From contig NZ_JAPSHJ010000015.1 in the NCBI RefSeq assembly GCF_031179985.1, positions 1-64,000 on the forward strand: 64,000 nt of DNA, read 5' to 3'. The position numbers and the translations under genes were made by a program. Positions within the stretch are counted from its first letter, which is position 1. Each line of letters opens with the position of its first letter. Of this stretch, positions 17,919 through 26,625 are shown piece after piece. The notes under the pieces were generated by a model. That model did no database searches, had not been told where the DNA came from, and saw nothing but the letters and a program-made list of their open reading frames with translations. The stretch is from Arthrobacter sp. Lineage in GTDB: Bacteria; Actinomycetota; Actinomycetes; Actinomycetales; Micrococcaceae.

Positions 17919-17954
17919 AAAAAGAAACCCCGGCGGCACCTTGCCACCGGGGTT
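17919..17954 (-). terminator. Terminator after carD
   Basis: On the minus strand AACCCCGG (17947-17954) and CCGGGGTT (17926-17933) pair, extended by GC pairs inside. A TTTCTTTTT tract follows (17919-17927). It lies just past the carD stop codon, so ispD probably has its own promoter. Confidence 0.85.
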
Positions 17955-17960
17955 CAATTC

Positions 17961-18443
17961 TTAGGAAGCCAAGACCTCGTCGAGAACGCTTGCAGCCTTC
18001 TCTTCATCGGTCTTTTCAGCCAGTGCCAGTTCTGAAATCAGAATCTGGCGGGCCTTGGCCAGCATGCGCTTCTCGCCTGCGGAAAGGCCGCGGTCGTGAT
18101 CACGGCGCCACAGGTCACGAACGACCTCTGCTACCTTGATGACGTCCCCGGAAGCAAGCTTCTCCAGGTTTGCCTTATAACGACGTGACCAGTTGGTGGG
18201 CTCTTCAGTGAACTCGGCTCGCAGCACATCAAAAACGTGCTCCAAACCTTCTTTGCCCACTACGTCACGGACCCCAACAAGGTCAACGTTCTCTGCTGGA
18301 ACTTCAATGGTCAGATCACCCTGAGCCACCTTGAGCTTGAGATACATCTTCTCTTCGCCCTTGACAGTGCGCATCTTGATTTCTTCAATTTTGGCTGCAC
18401 CGTGGTGAGGGTAAACTACTGTCTCGCCGACCTCAAAAACCAT
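17961..18443 (-). CDS. carD: CarD-family transcription regulator
   Basis: The 160-residue CarD binds RNA polymerase and DNA at promoters, stabilises open complexes and controls rRNA transcription in actinobacteria. The N-terminal RNA-polymerase interaction domain starts [19 protein letters not shown]; the C-terminal helical DNA-binding domain includes [12 protein letters not shown] and [12 protein letters not shown] chose the ATG at 18443, which begins at the conserved N-terminus; upstream AAAGGGGAAAG can serve as ribosome-binding site. A strong terminator separates it from ispD. Confidence 0.95.
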   Translation of the reverse strand: MVFEVGETVVYPHHGAAKIEEIKMRTVKGEEKMYLKLKVAQGDLTIEVPAENVDLVGVRDVVGKEGLEHVFDVLRAEFTEEPTNWSRRYKANLEKLASGDVIKVAEVVRDLWRRDHDRGLSAGEKRMLAKARQILISELALAEKTDEEKAASVLDEVLAS

Positions 18444-18755
18444 GTGGACTTTCCCCTTTCCCGCAGACCAGTTTATCACGATTCAGGCATATGACCGGCA
18501 CCGAAGGGGCTCCGGAACCGCATGAATACAGGGAAAAGGGGCAGAATCAGGTTCCTGTGACCCCTTGACGGATGCGGATAATAGTGCATGCGACCGGTGC
18601 TGCCAAGGATCTCCCGGTTACTGTTGCAGGCCACGAGTCACCTCCTGCGAGGTGCTGAATGGGGCTTATTATGTACAGCCGGAATCCTCGTTTCGCTGTG
18701 TTTACGGCTAGGCTATGGCCTGAATAATGTTTCAAACTCTCGAGGAGTACTTGAC
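18444..18755. other. Divergent intergenic region, carD and lipoprotein promoters
   Basis: No gene is supported in these 312 bases. Toward carD, an extended -10 TGATAAACT lies at 18470-18478 without a clear -35. Toward the lipoprotein gene, TTTACG (18701-18706), a 16-base spacer and AATAAT (18723-18728) make a plausible promoter. The rest shows no recognisable RNA or repeat. Confidence 0.5.
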
Positions 18756-19313
18756 GTGCGTTTCACTGCGATCATCCGGGGCCAGCGCGGCAGGCTTGTA
18801 ATGGCTACTGCCGCTCTTGGTGTCAGCCTGCTGTCAGTGACAGGCTGCGGCTACATCAACCCTCAGCAGACCGCCCAGCAGTACTCTGCGTCCGACGGAA
18901 TCCGCGCCGACGTCGGACCGCTGCAGATCCGCAACCTGATGATCGTCTCCACTGGCGAGGACCAGCCTGGACGGGTGGTCGGTGCTGTCTACAACTCCTC
19001 ATCGAATGACGTGAAACTCACCCTCAACGGCGCCGATGGGTCACAGACCGAGATTCCCGTAGCCAAAAACTCCTACACCCTGCTGAACGAGACCACAGAC
19101 CCTGCCATCCTCAGCACCACCGGAGGCATTCCGGGTTCCCTCGTTGAGGTCAGGTTCCGGGAAAGCGGAACTGGCCAGGATGCAGCAGCAAAGGTCCCCG
19201 TGCTGGACGCCACGCTCCCTGAATACCAGGAATACCTGCCCGAGGGCAGCGAACCCACGGGCACTGCCTCCCCGGAGTCGACACCGACGCCGACCAGCAG
19301 CGCCAGCCACTAA
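18756..19313 (+). CDS. Secreted lipoprotein, DUF461/LpqE-like
   Basis: The 185-residue exported lipoprotein has a signal peptide with lipobox LSVTGC, followed by YINPQQTAQQYSASDGI. The beta-rich middle (about 45-150) resembles the DUF461/copper-chaperone-like fold of actinobacterial LpqE proteins. The C-terminal 25 residues are a Pro/Thr/Ser tail. I chose the GTG at 18756 because CGAGGAG lies 7-8 bases upstream; an open frame extends 56 codons further but has no ribosome-binding site. It converges on regX3, with a shared terminator between. Metal binding is not shown: Met/His ligands typical of copper chaperones are sparse. Confidence 0.8.
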   Translation: MRFTAIIRGQRGRLVMATAALGVSLLSVTGCGYINPQQTAQQYSASDGIRADVGPLQIRNLMIVSTGEDQPGRVVGAVYNSSSNDVKLTLNGADGSQTEIPVAKNSYTLLNETTDPAILSTTGGIPGSLVEVRFRESGTGQDAAAKVPVLDATLPEYQEYLPEGSEPTGTASPESTPTPTSSASH

Positions 19314-19354
19314 CCTTTCCGGCGTCCGCAACCGCCGCGGAAACAGATTTAACG

Positions 19355-19389
19355 AAAAGGAGCGGCTCCCCAGGGGAGCCGCTCCTTTT
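19355..19389. terminator. Bidirectional terminator
   Basis: A perfect 16-bp stem (AAAAGGAGCGGCTCCC with GGGAGCCGCTCCTTTT) has A and T runs at its ends, so it can work on both strands. It lies between the convergent lipoprotein gene and regX3. Confidence 0.92.
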
Positions 19390-19403
19390 CATTTCTGGAC
19401 TTC

Positions 19404-20084
19404 TTACGGTTCGAACTTGTAGCCAAGGCCCCGCACTGTTACCAGGTATCGCGGGTTCGACGGGTCTGGCTCAATTTTGCTGCGGAGTCGCTTGACGTGG
19501 ACATCCAGGGTTTTGGTGTCGCCGACATAGTCGGAGCCCCACACCCGGTCAATGAGCTGCCCACGCGTCAGCACCCGGCCGGAGTTGCGCAGGAGCATCT
19601 CCAGCAATTCAAACTCCTTCAGGGGAAGGGACACCTGGGCACCGGACACGCTGACGACGTGCCGCTCTACGTCCATCCTGACCGGCCCGGCCTGCACGGT
19701 GTTCGAGATCAGCTCCTCGGGTTCCGCCTGCCGCCGGAGCACCGCCCGAACCCTGGCAACCAGTTCCCGTGATGAGTATGGCTTGGTGACATAGTCATCG
19801 GCCCCCAGCTCCAGCCCCACCACCTTGTCGATCTCAGAATCTTTGGCAGTCAGCATAATCACAGGAACGCTGGAGCGCTGGCGGAGTTGGCGGCAGACTT
19901 CCGTGCCGGATTGACCCGGCAGCTGAAGGTCCAGCAGCACCAGGTCGGCGCCGTTGCGGTCGAATTCGGTGATGGCGTCCAAGCCGTTATCGACCACCTC
20001 CACTTCAAACCCTTCCTTACCCAGCAGGAAGGAAAGGGGGTCGCTGAACGATTCCTCGTCCTCAACAATCAGAATCCGGCTCAA
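19404..20084 (-). CDS. regX3: Two-component response regulator RegX3
   Basis: The 226-residue OmpR/PhoB-type regulator has a receiver domain (1-115; phosphoacceptor Asp52 in LLDLQLPG, Lys101 in VTKPYSS) and a winged-helix DNA-binding domain (about 130-226; VHVKRLRSKIE, VRGLGYKFEP). RegX3 controls phosphate-starvation genes in actinobacteria. It starts at a TTG whose TTGA overlaps the senX3 stop codon, so it is translationally coupled to its kinase. An 11-bp direct-repeat box upstream of phoU and senX3 is its likely target. Confidence 0.93.
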   Translation of the reverse strand: MSRILIVEDEESFSDPLSFLLGKEGFEVEVVDNGLDAITEFDRNGADLVLLDLQLPGQSGTEVCRQLRQRSSVPVIMLTAKDSEIDKVVGLELGADDYVTKPYSSRELVARVRAVLRRQAEPEELISNTVQAGPVRMDVERHVVSVSGAQVSLPLKEFELLEMLLRNSGRVLTRGQLIDRVWGSDYVGDTKTLDVHVKRLRSKIEPDPSNPRYLVTVRGLGYKFEP

Positions 20085-21325
20085 GCACTGGCTCCTTGCT
20101 CATGGACGCCTGCGGCGTCGCGTCGTTGTGGTGTCTTTTGGCGGCCGGGCACGGCTGCTTCGGTGGGCTTGGCGGAGTCGCCTGCGTCGCCGTCGTCCTG
20201 CCCTTCCATTTCGGGAAGCCGCAAGGTGAACGTGGATCCCTGGCCGGGCTGGGACCAGAGCGTCACTTCGCCTCCGTGATTCGAGACGACATGTTTGACG
20301 ATGCTAAGACCAAGGCCGGTGCCTCCGGTGTGACGGGAGCGGGCCGCGTCAACGCGGTAGAACCGCTCGAAAACCCGTTCCTGGTCCTCGGGTGTGAGTC
20401 CGTCGCCTTGATCGGTCACAGACACCGAGATCAGGCCCTCGCTGGCTTTCACGCCGATGCCCACCCTGGTGTTCTCGGGGGAATAACGGATGGCGTTGTC
20501 GATCAGGTTCCGCAGCGCCGTGACCAACAGGTCCTGGTCACCGAAGACCATTGCTTCCACCCGTCCGCCGATCACGATTTCAATGTTCTTACTCTCGGCC
20601 GGCAACTGCGATCGGTCCACGGCCTCGGAGATCACCGAATTGACGTCCACCGGATGGCCCTGTTGAGCCACATTCGCGCCCTGCAGCCGGGATAGTTCGA
20701 TGATGTCCTGCACGAGGGCCGCCAACCGGGCTGATTCCTTATGCATCCTTTGGGCGAAGCGCCGCACAGCCTTCTCGTCATCAGGTGAGGCTTCAAGCGC
20801 CTCCGCAAGCAGGGAGATGGCACCGACGGGAGTCTTCAGCTCATGCGAGACGTTTGCGACAAAGTCGTTGCGGATCTCCTCGGTCCTGGTGATTTCAGTG
20901 CGGTCGTCGGCGAGCAGCAATATGTACTCTTCGCCGAGCATTGCAGCCCGAAGCTGGACAATGATGGTGCCTTGCCCCAATGGCCCGCGAGGCAGCTCCA
21001 GCTGTTCCTCCAGAATCACGCCGTCCCGCCGCACCCTGGCCGTCATATCCAGCAACTGCTTATGCACCACCGTATGGCCGCGGACCAGCCCATAGGCATA
21101 GGCAGCCGGACTGGCTCGCACGACGCCGTCAATGGCATCGACCACAAGGAAGGCGCGTCCAAGCACTGCCAGGACTTCGGCGGCTCCATCGGGCAGGGCC
21201 GGCTCATCGAAGTCGCCATCGACCAGTTTGCGCTGCTGCTCGCTGAGCCGGAACGCGAGGACGCCAAAAACGCCCAACGACAGCCCGACCAGGCCGGCGA
21301 TAACACCGATAAGCATAGGATCCAC
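20081..21325 (-). CDS. senX3: Sensor histidine kinase SenX3
   Basis: The 414-residue membrane kinase has one N-terminal hydrophobic segment (about 5-26), a PAS-like domain (about 48-145), and a dimerisation/phosphoacceptor region with His161 in NVSHELKTP. An ATPase domain follows with NLIDNAIRYSPE and GTGLGLSIVKHV. It phosphorylates RegX3 in response to phosphate limitation. The start is a GTG at 21325; an in-frame ATG three codons later is an alternative. It is divergent from phoU. Confidence 0.93.
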   Translation of the reverse strand: MDPMLIGVIAGLVGLSLGVFGVLAFRLSEQQRKLVDGDFDEPALPDGAAEVLAVLGRAFLVVDAIDGVVRASPAAYAYGLVRGHTVVHKQLLDMTARVRRDGVILEEQLELPRGPLGQGTIIVQLRAAMLGEEYILLLADDRTEITRTEEIRNDFVANVSHELKTPVGAISLLAEALEASPDDEKAVRRFAQRMHKESARLAALVQDIIELSRLQGANVAQQGHPVDVNSVISEAVDRSQLPAESKNIEIVIGGRVEAMVFGDQDLLVTALRNLIDNAIRYSPENTRVGIGVKASEGLISVSVTDQGDGLTPEDQERVFERFYRVDAARSRHTGGTGLGLSIVKHVVSNHGGEVTLWSQPGQGSTFTLRLPEMEGQDDGDAGDSAKPTEAAVPGRQKTPQRRDAAGVHEQGASA

Positions 21326-21385
21326 GGCTCCAGCTTATGCGGTGCAACCCGTGGGAAACGGGCAATAGCTGCGATTGAGCCAGCG

Positions 21386-21429
21386 GTTCAGCTAACGTTC
21401 ACTTATTGACGCCTAACAGTTCACCGGAC
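21386..21429. promoter_or_regulatory. PHO-box-like 11-bp direct repeats between senX3 and phoU
   Basis: Four consecutive 11-base units begin at 21386, 21397, 21408 and 21419: GTTCAGCTAAC, GTTCACTTATT, GACGCCTAACA, GTTCACCGGAC. Three share GTTCA, the core of the PHO box described for PhoP/RegX3-type regulators in actinobacteria. Placed in the senX3-phoU divergent region, the box may control both genes. Confidence 0.75.
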
Positions 21430-21523
21430 GGTGACAGAGTTATCAGTTGGACTGCCGGAACGGTGACACGAAACCTGCCGGTCACGCTGGTGGCTTGCAC
21501 AGTTTCAAAGGAAAGGACGCCTA

Positions 21524-22186
21524 GTGCGTAAGGTTTTTCAGGAAGAGCTGACCCAGGTGGGCGAACAGCTCGTCGAAATCTCGAAACTGGTCAGCGAGGC
21601 CATAGACAAGGCGACGACTGCCTTTGAAGGCGCCGATGTCGACCTCGCCCAGGATGTCATCGCCGCCGACGCGCGGATCGATTTCCTTCAGAACAGCCTG
21701 GACGAGCGTGCCATCGACATCCTTGCTCTCCAGGGGCCGGTAGCCAGCGACCTTCGGATGATCGTGGGCTCCCTCCGCATGAGCGCTTCGCTGGAACGCA
21801 TGGGCGATCTCGCCAGGCACATTGCCCAGCTTGCCCGGCTTAGGTTCCCGGCCAACGTGATTCCCGATCAGCTGTCCGAGACCTTCAGGCACTTCGCCGA
21901 GCAGGACATACTGATCGCGCACAAGCTGACTGAGCTCCTGCAGACTCGCAATCTGGAAGTCGCCCGTGACATCCTCAAGGCCAACAGCATGGTCAACGAC
22001 CTCCACCTGAGCGTGTTCAAGGCAATCGCCCGGAGTGATTGGAACGAGTCCCCGGCCACTACGGTTGACGTGGCCCTCGCCAGCCGGTACTTCGAGCGGT
22101 TCGCTGACCATGGAGTGTCCGTGGCCCAGAAGGTCACTTACCTTGTGACCGGCGCCTGGCAGCCGAACAGCTCAGAAAACGTCTGA
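21524..22186 (+). CDS. phoU: Phosphate transport system regulator PhoU
   Basis: The 220-residue all-helical protein has two PhoU three-helix repeats (about 1-105 and 115-215), with the motif ASLERMGDLARHIAQLA in the first and the counterpart SRYFERFADHGVSVAQKV in the second. PhoU links the Pst phosphate transporter to the sensor kinase and damps the phosphate response. It starts at a GTG with AAAGGA upstream. It is divergent from senX3-regX3, with PHO-type repeats between them. No pst genes are in the window. Confidence 0.93.
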   Translation: MRKVFQEELTQVGEQLVEISKLVSEAIDKATTAFEGADVDLAQDVIAADARIDFLQNSLDERAIDILALQGPVASDLRMIVGSLRMSASLERMGDLARHIAQLARLRFPANVIPDQLSETFRHFAEQDILIAHKLTELLQTRNLEVARDILKANSMVNDLHLSVFKAIARSDWNESPATTVDVALASRYFERFADHGVSVAQKVTYLVTGAWQPNSSENV

Positions 22187-22216
22187 CTCCGCGCCAGTTG
22201 AGGACAAGCAGAGAGT

Positions 22217-22263
22217 ACGACGGCGGGCGGTCCACTGAGTGGGCCGCCCGCCGTCGTTCGTTT
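22217..22263. terminator. Terminator between phoU and gpmA
   Basis: A perfect 14-bp stem (22217-22230 with 22244-22257, arm ACGACGGCGGGCGG) is followed by TCGTTT. It sits between two convergent genes and most likely ends phoU transcription. Confidence 0.85.
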
Positions 22264-22295
22264 AACTATGCGAGGTCAGGGTTCTCGACGAAGCC

Positions 22296-23042
22296 CTACC
22301 GCTTGCCCTGGTTGGCAACCGCCATGATGGACGCAGCTGCGGCCTCGGGGTCAAGGTAAGTGCCGCCCGGGATCAAGGGCTGGAAGTCATCATCCAGCTC
22401 GTAAACCAAGGGGATGCCTGTGGGTATGTTGAGGCTTGCGATGTCCTCGTCGCTGATGCCGTCGAGGTGCTTGACCAGGGCCCGGAGCGAGTTGCCATGC
22501 GCGGTGACCAGAACGGTCTTGCCCTTCTTGAGATCTTCCTTGATGTCAGATTCCCAGTAGGGCATCAGACGGATCAGGACATCCTTGAGGCATTCCGTGC
22601 GGGGCACGGCATCGCCGAGCTCAGCGTACCGGGGGTCTCCAACCTGCGAGAATTTGGCGTCGGCATCCAGGGGCGGCGGCGGGGTGTCGTATGAACGGCG
22701 CCACATCATGAACTGCTCTTCGCCGTATTCAGCGAGGGTCTGCGCTTTGTCCTTGCCCTGCAGTGCGCCGTAGTGACGTTCGTTGAGGCGCCAGTCGCGT
22801 TTGACGTCGATCCAGCCGCGATCGGCTTTCTCAAGTGCCAGATTGGCTGTGTTGATGGCGCGCTTCAGACGCGAGGTGTAAAGAATGTCCGGGAGAATAT
22901 CGTTCTCTACCAGGAGCTCCCCGCCGCGAACTGCTTCCTCACGGCCTTGCTCGTTAAGGTCGACGTCCACCCAGCCGGTGAAAAGGTTCTTGGCGTTCCA
23001 TTCGCTGTGGCCGTGGCGCAGCAGAATCAGCTTGTAAGTCAT
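22296..23042 (-). CDS. gpmA: 2,3-bisphosphoglycerate-dependent phosphoglycerate mutase
   Basis: The 248-residue histidine-phosphatase-fold enzyme interconverts 3- and 2-phosphoglycerate in glycolysis and gluconeogenesis. The phosphohistidine is His10 in [20 protein letters not shown] and [10 protein letters not shown] carry other active-site residues. The length matches the usual 248. I chose the ATG at 23042 since the conserved sequence [11 protein letters not shown] starts there; the open frame extends much further upstream without conserved sequence, and an ATG three codons earlier is also possible. Confidence 0.95.
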   Translation of the reverse strand: MTYKLILLRHGHSEWNAKNLFTGWVDVDLNEQGREEAVRGGELLVENDILPDILYTSRLKRAINTANLALEKADRGWIDVKRDWRLNERHYGALQGKDKAQTLAEYGEEQFMMWRRSYDTPPPPLDADAKFSQVGDPRYAELGDAVPRTECLKDVLIRLMPYWESDIKEDLKKGKTVLVTAHGNSLRALVKHLDGISDEDIASLNIPTGIPLVYELDDDFQPLIPGGTYLDPEAAAASIMAVANQGKR

Positions 23043-23142
23043 GGTTTTCATCCTAGCCGAGCAGCTATGCGTGCTGCCGAGCGTTACATACGGTTGCCTG
23101 AAGGCCGGATACCCTTGCAGGGTGGTGCAGAAAGCAGAGCGG

Positions 23143-24006
23143 GTGATTGCACCCTTTGGAACCCGCGAAATAGCAGCTCCCTTGGTGCAGGCAAGTAATC
23201 GGCGGGCAGGAAAGCCGGCGCGGGCAGGCAAGCCGATTGGCAATATCACCCGCGGCACCACCAATCCCAACCGCATGCGCCGCCTGGACCGTTGGCTTAC
23301 CGGCCCACAGGCATGGCGTCTGCGTACCGCCGGGGACCCGCTGGTGGTCGATCTGGGCTACGGCGCAACGCCGACAACCGCCGTCGAACTGTTTGACCGT
23401 CTGTCCACCGTCCGCCCCGACGTCCGTGTTTGGGGAATCGAGATTGAACCGGAACGGGTCCGGGCAGCCACGGCCCTTGAACGTCCGGGCCTGGGATTTC
23501 TGCTGGGTGGGTTTGAGCTCCCGGTTCAAGGCCGGCCCGTACTGGTGCGCGCCTTCAATGTGCTGCGCCAATATGAAGAAGCCGACGTCGAAGGCATTTG
23601 GCAGCTGGTGCAGGGCAGGCTTTCACCCGAAGGGTTGTTCATTGACGGTACCTGCGACGAGATCGGACGGCGTCTCACCTGGATTGCGGTCGGCAGGCAG
23701 GGGCCCCTGAGCCTCAGTATTTCCATGCGGTTCGGCAGCTTCGACCTGCCATCAGAGGCGGCGGAACGATTGCCGAAAGCCCTTATTCACCGCAACGTTC
23801 CCGGTGAAGCGGTGCATGCTCTGCTCCAGGCTATGGATAAGGCCTGGCTTGATTCGGCACCGTTGCAGCCGTTCGGTAACCGGCAGCGCTGGATATCGAT
23901 GTGCAGCGCACTCCGCGAGGACGGGTGGCCGGTTCAGGATGGTGCATCGCGCTGGCGCTTGGGGGAAATTACCGTGGACTGGGAAGCCGTGACTCCCGGA
24001 CGCTGA
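23143..24006 (+). CDS. Class I SAM-dependent methyltransferase, substrate unknown
   Basis: The protein of about 287 residues has a Rossmann-type SAM-binding motif [12 protein letters not shown] near residue 60, then IEIEPERV as the acidic loop. The substrate cannot be told from sequence. The first 40 residues are basic ([16 protein letters not shown]). The start is unclear: GTG codons at 23122, 23125 and 23143 are all in frame. I chose 23143 (start of [11 protein letters not shown]), with GCAGAG just upstream. The longest open frame would overlap the gpmA start. It is divergent from gpmA. Confidence 0.8.
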   Translation: MIAPFGTREIAAPLVQASNRRAGKPARAGKPIGNITRGTTNPNRMRRLDRWLTGPQAWRLRTAGDPLVVDLGYGATPTTAVELFDRLSTVRPDVRVWGIEIEPERVRAATALERPGLGFLLGGFELPVQGRPVLVRAFNVLRQYEEADVEGIWQLVQGRLSPEGLFIDGTCDEIGRRLTWIAVGRQGPLSLSISMRFGSFDLPSEAAERLPKALIHRNVPGEAVHALLQAMDKAWLDSAPLQPFGNRQRWISMCSALREDGWPVQDGASRWRLGEITVDWEAVTPGR

Positions 24007-24009
24007 CCT

Positions 24010-24351
24010 TTACCAGGGACCGTAGGGGCCGGTGTTCCGGCTTCCGCCACGTCCCGCATCCTTGACGGCAGGGCGGACATCAGCCAGGTAAACAGAAGCG
24101 GCTGTGACTGCCGCCAGCCCGAACAAGCCAAGAGTTCCAAAAAGGCCGCCCCGGGATCCGGTGAAGACCGACAAGGCACCAATGGCAAAGGCGACGCCCG
24201 TCATCCCGAGCCAGAACGACTTGGTCCGCTTTGACACGGCTTCAAAGGCGTTGGCCCTGTGGCGGAGGCAATCGAAGAAAGCCCACGCCTCAATGCCGAA
24301 GGCAACAACGGCCAGGAGGAAGTACACTCCGCCTTCGACAAACGTAATCAT
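24010..24351 (-). CDS. DUF2516 family membrane protein
   Basis: The 113-residue protein has three hydrophobic segments (about 6-26, 50-66 and 70-88). The conserved FGIEAWAFFDCLRHRANAFE is characteristic of actinobacterial DUF2516 proteins, whose function is not known. The C-terminus ends in Gly/Pro-rich GGSRNTGPYGPW. I chose the ATG at 24351; a GTG 15 bases upstream is possible. It converges on the methyltransferase gene with only three bases between the stop codons. Confidence 0.83.
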   Translation of the reverse strand: MITFVEGGVYFLLAVVAFGIEAWAFFDCLRHRANAFEAVSKRTKSFWLGMTGVAFAIGALSVFTGSRGGLFGTLGLFGLAAVTAASVYLADVRPAVKDAGRGGSRNTGPYGPW

Positions 24352-24375
24352 AAGTTTTCCGTCCACTACCCCAGC

Positions 24376-25560
24376 CTAACGGTCCAGAGCGTCCAACGCC
24401 TGCGCAATGTCAGCCCAAAGGTCCTCAACATCCTCAATCCCCACACTCAACCGGAGCAGGTTATCCGGAACGCTTTCCGGTTCAGCGGCGTGGCGGCGGC
24501 GTCGTTCCATCAGGGATTCAACCCCGCCCAGGGACGTGGCCGGCAGCCACAAACCCAAGCCGGCAATGACCCGATCGGCCGCTTCCTCGCCGCTAAGTCC
24601 CGTCGACGCCGCCACTTGGACACTGATGATGGAGCCAAAGCCTCTCATCTGGGTCTTGGCCCGCTCGTGACCCGGGTCCGATTCCAGCCCGGGATACCGG
24701 ATGCTTTCGATGCGCTGATGTTGGCCGAGACGTTGGGCCAGAACGGCCGCCGACGCCTGGGACTTCTCGATCCGCAGGGCAAGAGTGCGCAGTCCCCGCA
24801 GTGCCAACCAGGCCTCGAAGGGCCCGGCGATCCCGCCGTGAATGGAACGGTGCTGCAGCAGCGTCTCCCTGAGACCGGCGTCGGACGTCACGAGAGCGCC
24901 CAGCACCACGTCCGAGTGTCCGGCGAGGTACTTGGTCACCGAGTGAAGGACGACGTCGGAGCCGAAGGCGAGCGGCTGCTGCACCAAAGGGGTGGAGAAA
25001 GTGTTGTCGGTAACCACCAGGGCACCCACAGCATGGGCTGCGTCCGCCAGGACTGCTATTTCGGCGATGCCAAGCATGGGATTCGTGGGGCTTTCCAGCC
25101 ACAGCATATTGGCTGCCGGGCCCCCGGCGGGTGACAGCTGTTCCTTGACCGCTTCTGTATCCGCTATATCCACAGTGCGCAGTTCAATGAACCCCTTGCC
25201 TGCCAACTCCTGGGCCATGGCCAGTGAACCCGAGTAGCTATGGGTCGGCATGACCAGGATGCCTCCGGCCGGGATGAGTGAGAACGCCGAGCTGGCGGCG
25301 GCGAGGCCCGAGGAGTAGAGCAGACCCGGGAGCTCAGCGCCCTCCAACTGGCCCAAGGCCTCCTCGAACGGCTCCCAGGTGGGGTTGGAGTAGCGGCCAT
25401 ACCCTCTGTCGCCGGAATCTACCGGGCCGGTGCCAAAGTAGGTGGAGGAGAGTACCACAGGAGGGTTGACCGGTTCATTGCGTTCACGGGGTGGGCGGCC
25501 GGCGGCTACAACCACCGTTTCAGCTGAGAGCGCGGCGACCTGCTGTTGGGAGAGAGTCAT
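24376..25560 (-). CDS. Trans-sulfuration enzyme (cystathionine gamma-synthase/lyase-like)
   Basis: The 394-residue PLP enzyme belongs to the Cys/Met metabolism family. PLP is bound by Lys210 in SVTKYLAGHSD, with Asp185 in VTDNTFST stacking on the ring; YSNPTW carries the usual phosphate-contacting tyrosine. It could be cystathionine gamma-synthase (MetB), gamma-lyase or a homocysteine-forming enzyme; sequence alone does not separate these. I chose the ATG at 25560; the frame extends 23 codons upstream. A 41-bp palindromic segment lies 59 bases upstream. The gene ends 25 bases before the DUF2516 gene. Confidence 0.88.
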   Translation of the reverse strand: MTLSQQQVAALSAETVVVAAGRPPRERNEPVNPPVVLSSTYFGTGPVDSGDRGYGRYSNPTWEPFEEALGQLEGAELPGLLYSSGLAAASSAFSLIPAGGILVMPTHSYSGSLAMAQELAGKGFIELRTVDIADTEAVKEQLSPAGGPAANMLWLESPTNPMLGIAEIAVLADAAHAVGALVVTDNTFSTPLVQQPLAFGSDVVLHSVTKYLAGHSDVVLGALVTSDAGLRETLLQHRSIHGGIAGPFEAWLALRGLRTLALRIEKSQASAAVLAQRLGQHQRIESIRYPGLESDPGHERAKTQMRGFGSIISVQVAASTGLSGEEAADRVIAGLGLWLPATSLGGVESLMERRRRHAAEPESVPDNLLRLSVGIEDVEDLWADIAQALDALDR

Positions 25561-25968
25561 GGAGAAAGCGTACGTCGCGTGTCCTCTGCAGCTAAATGAA
25601 CGTTCGTGGCCTGACCAGCACGTGGTCACCTGGCGCTCTTACCAGCCAGTGACCACGTGTGTTTGGGGGGGCGGGATGAGCAGGCACCGTTTGCTGCAAT
25701 TGCACCACAAGGCGCTGTGGCGTGCACCTAAATGCCAACCGCCCTCGAAGGCAGCCCTGGCATGTCCGGACACCCCGCCCCGGCTTATGTCAGACCCCGA
25801 TGACCCGGCTCGTCCGGCCAGGAACGCGATCTGTAGTTCTTAGCTCTGATATATATCCGCTGATATACATTTTTATAGCACCAGACCGACCATTCAGACA
25901 AGAGTCCACCGGGTTTACCTCGCCTGCCGGAGGCGAACTATGTCGTGGATTATCGGTAGGCTAGTCAA
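25561..25968. other. Intergenic region with a long palindrome
   Basis: These 408 bases hold no supported gene; the open frames here lack conserved features and ribosome-binding sites. The notable elements are the inverted repeat at 25619-25659 and the -10-like TAGGCT at 25957-25962 in front of tmk. Around 25840-25890 it is unusually AT-rich for this chromosome. Confidence 0.6.
25619..25659. repeat. Perfect 11-bp inverted repeat upstream of the trans-sulfuration gene
   Basis: CACGTGGTCAC (25619-25629) is repeated inverted as GTGACCACGTG (25649-25659), with a partial inner stem CTGG/CCAG. It could be an operator or an RNA hairpin in the 5' leader of the minus-strand gene starting at 25560. No T run follows on either strand, so it is a poor terminator. 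Confidence 0.7.
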
Positions 25969-26625
25969 GTGACTACCCAGAGCCCCGGACTGTTCATCGC
26001 CTTCGAGGGCGGCGACGGCGCCGGCAAGTCAACCCAGGCGGCTGAGCTGGCCCGCACGCTGGAGGCACGGGGCATGACCGTCTTGCGCACCCGCGAACCA
26101 GGCGGCACACCCATTGGCGAAAAGCTCCGTTCCCTTGTCCTCGATCACGGACACGGCCACATTGACGCCCACACTGAAGCCCTCATTTTTGCCGCCTCCC
26201 GCGCGTCTCACGCCAGCCAGGTCATTCGGCCCGCCCTGGAGCGGGGTGAAACAGTCCTCACCGACCGGTACATAGATTCCTCCGTGGCGTACCAGGGCGC
26301 AGGGCGGTCCCTTGGCGCTGAGGCTGTCCGCAGCCTTAATGAATGGGCAACCTCCGGCCTGCTGCCGGACCTGACCGTACTGCTCGACGTCGATCCCGCC
26401 GTCGGACGTCAACGGCGCACAGCGGGGGATGCGGCTGAAGACCGGCTGGAATCCGAAGCAGACGAGTTCCACACGCGAATACGGGAAGCCTTCTTGAATC
26501 TTGCGGCTGCCCGTCCCGAACGCTATTTGGTCCTCCCCGCGCATCTGCCGGTCGCGGAACTTGCGGCCAGAATCCTGGCGAGCGTGGACGCCCTGCTGGC
26601 AACATCCCAGCGGAGTACCGCATGA
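25969..26625 (+). CDS. tmk: Thymidylate kinase
   Basis: The 218-residue dTMP kinase makes dTDP for DNA synthesis. The P-loop GGDGAGKST is at 14-22, the DRY-type motif DRYIDSSVAYQG near 100, and a lid-like segment rich in Arg around 150. It starts at a GTG with no ribosome-binding site. A -10-like TAGGCT ends six bases before the GTG, so the mRNA may be leaderless. The stop codon overlaps the start of holB (ATGA), a common tmk-holB arrangement. Confidence 0.95.
   Translation: MTTQSPGLFIAFEGGDGAGKSTQAAELARTLEARGMTVLRTREPGGTPIGEKLRSLVLDHGHGHIDAHTEALIFAASRASHASQVIRPALERGETVLTDRYIDSSVAYQGAGRSLGAEAVRSLNEWATSGLLPDLTVLLDVDPAVGRQRRTAGDAAEDRLESEADEFHTRIREAFLNLAAARPERYLVLPAHLPVAELAARILASVDALLATSQRSTA

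Noticed and set aside
23041..23142. Upstream extension of the methyltransferase
   Set aside because: It would overlap the gpmA start and translate into sequence without conserved features.
25442..25843. 133-codon open frame upstream of tmk
   Set aside because: It overlaps the start of the trans-sulfuration gene antisense, is rich in Arg and Cys, and lacks a ribosome-binding site.
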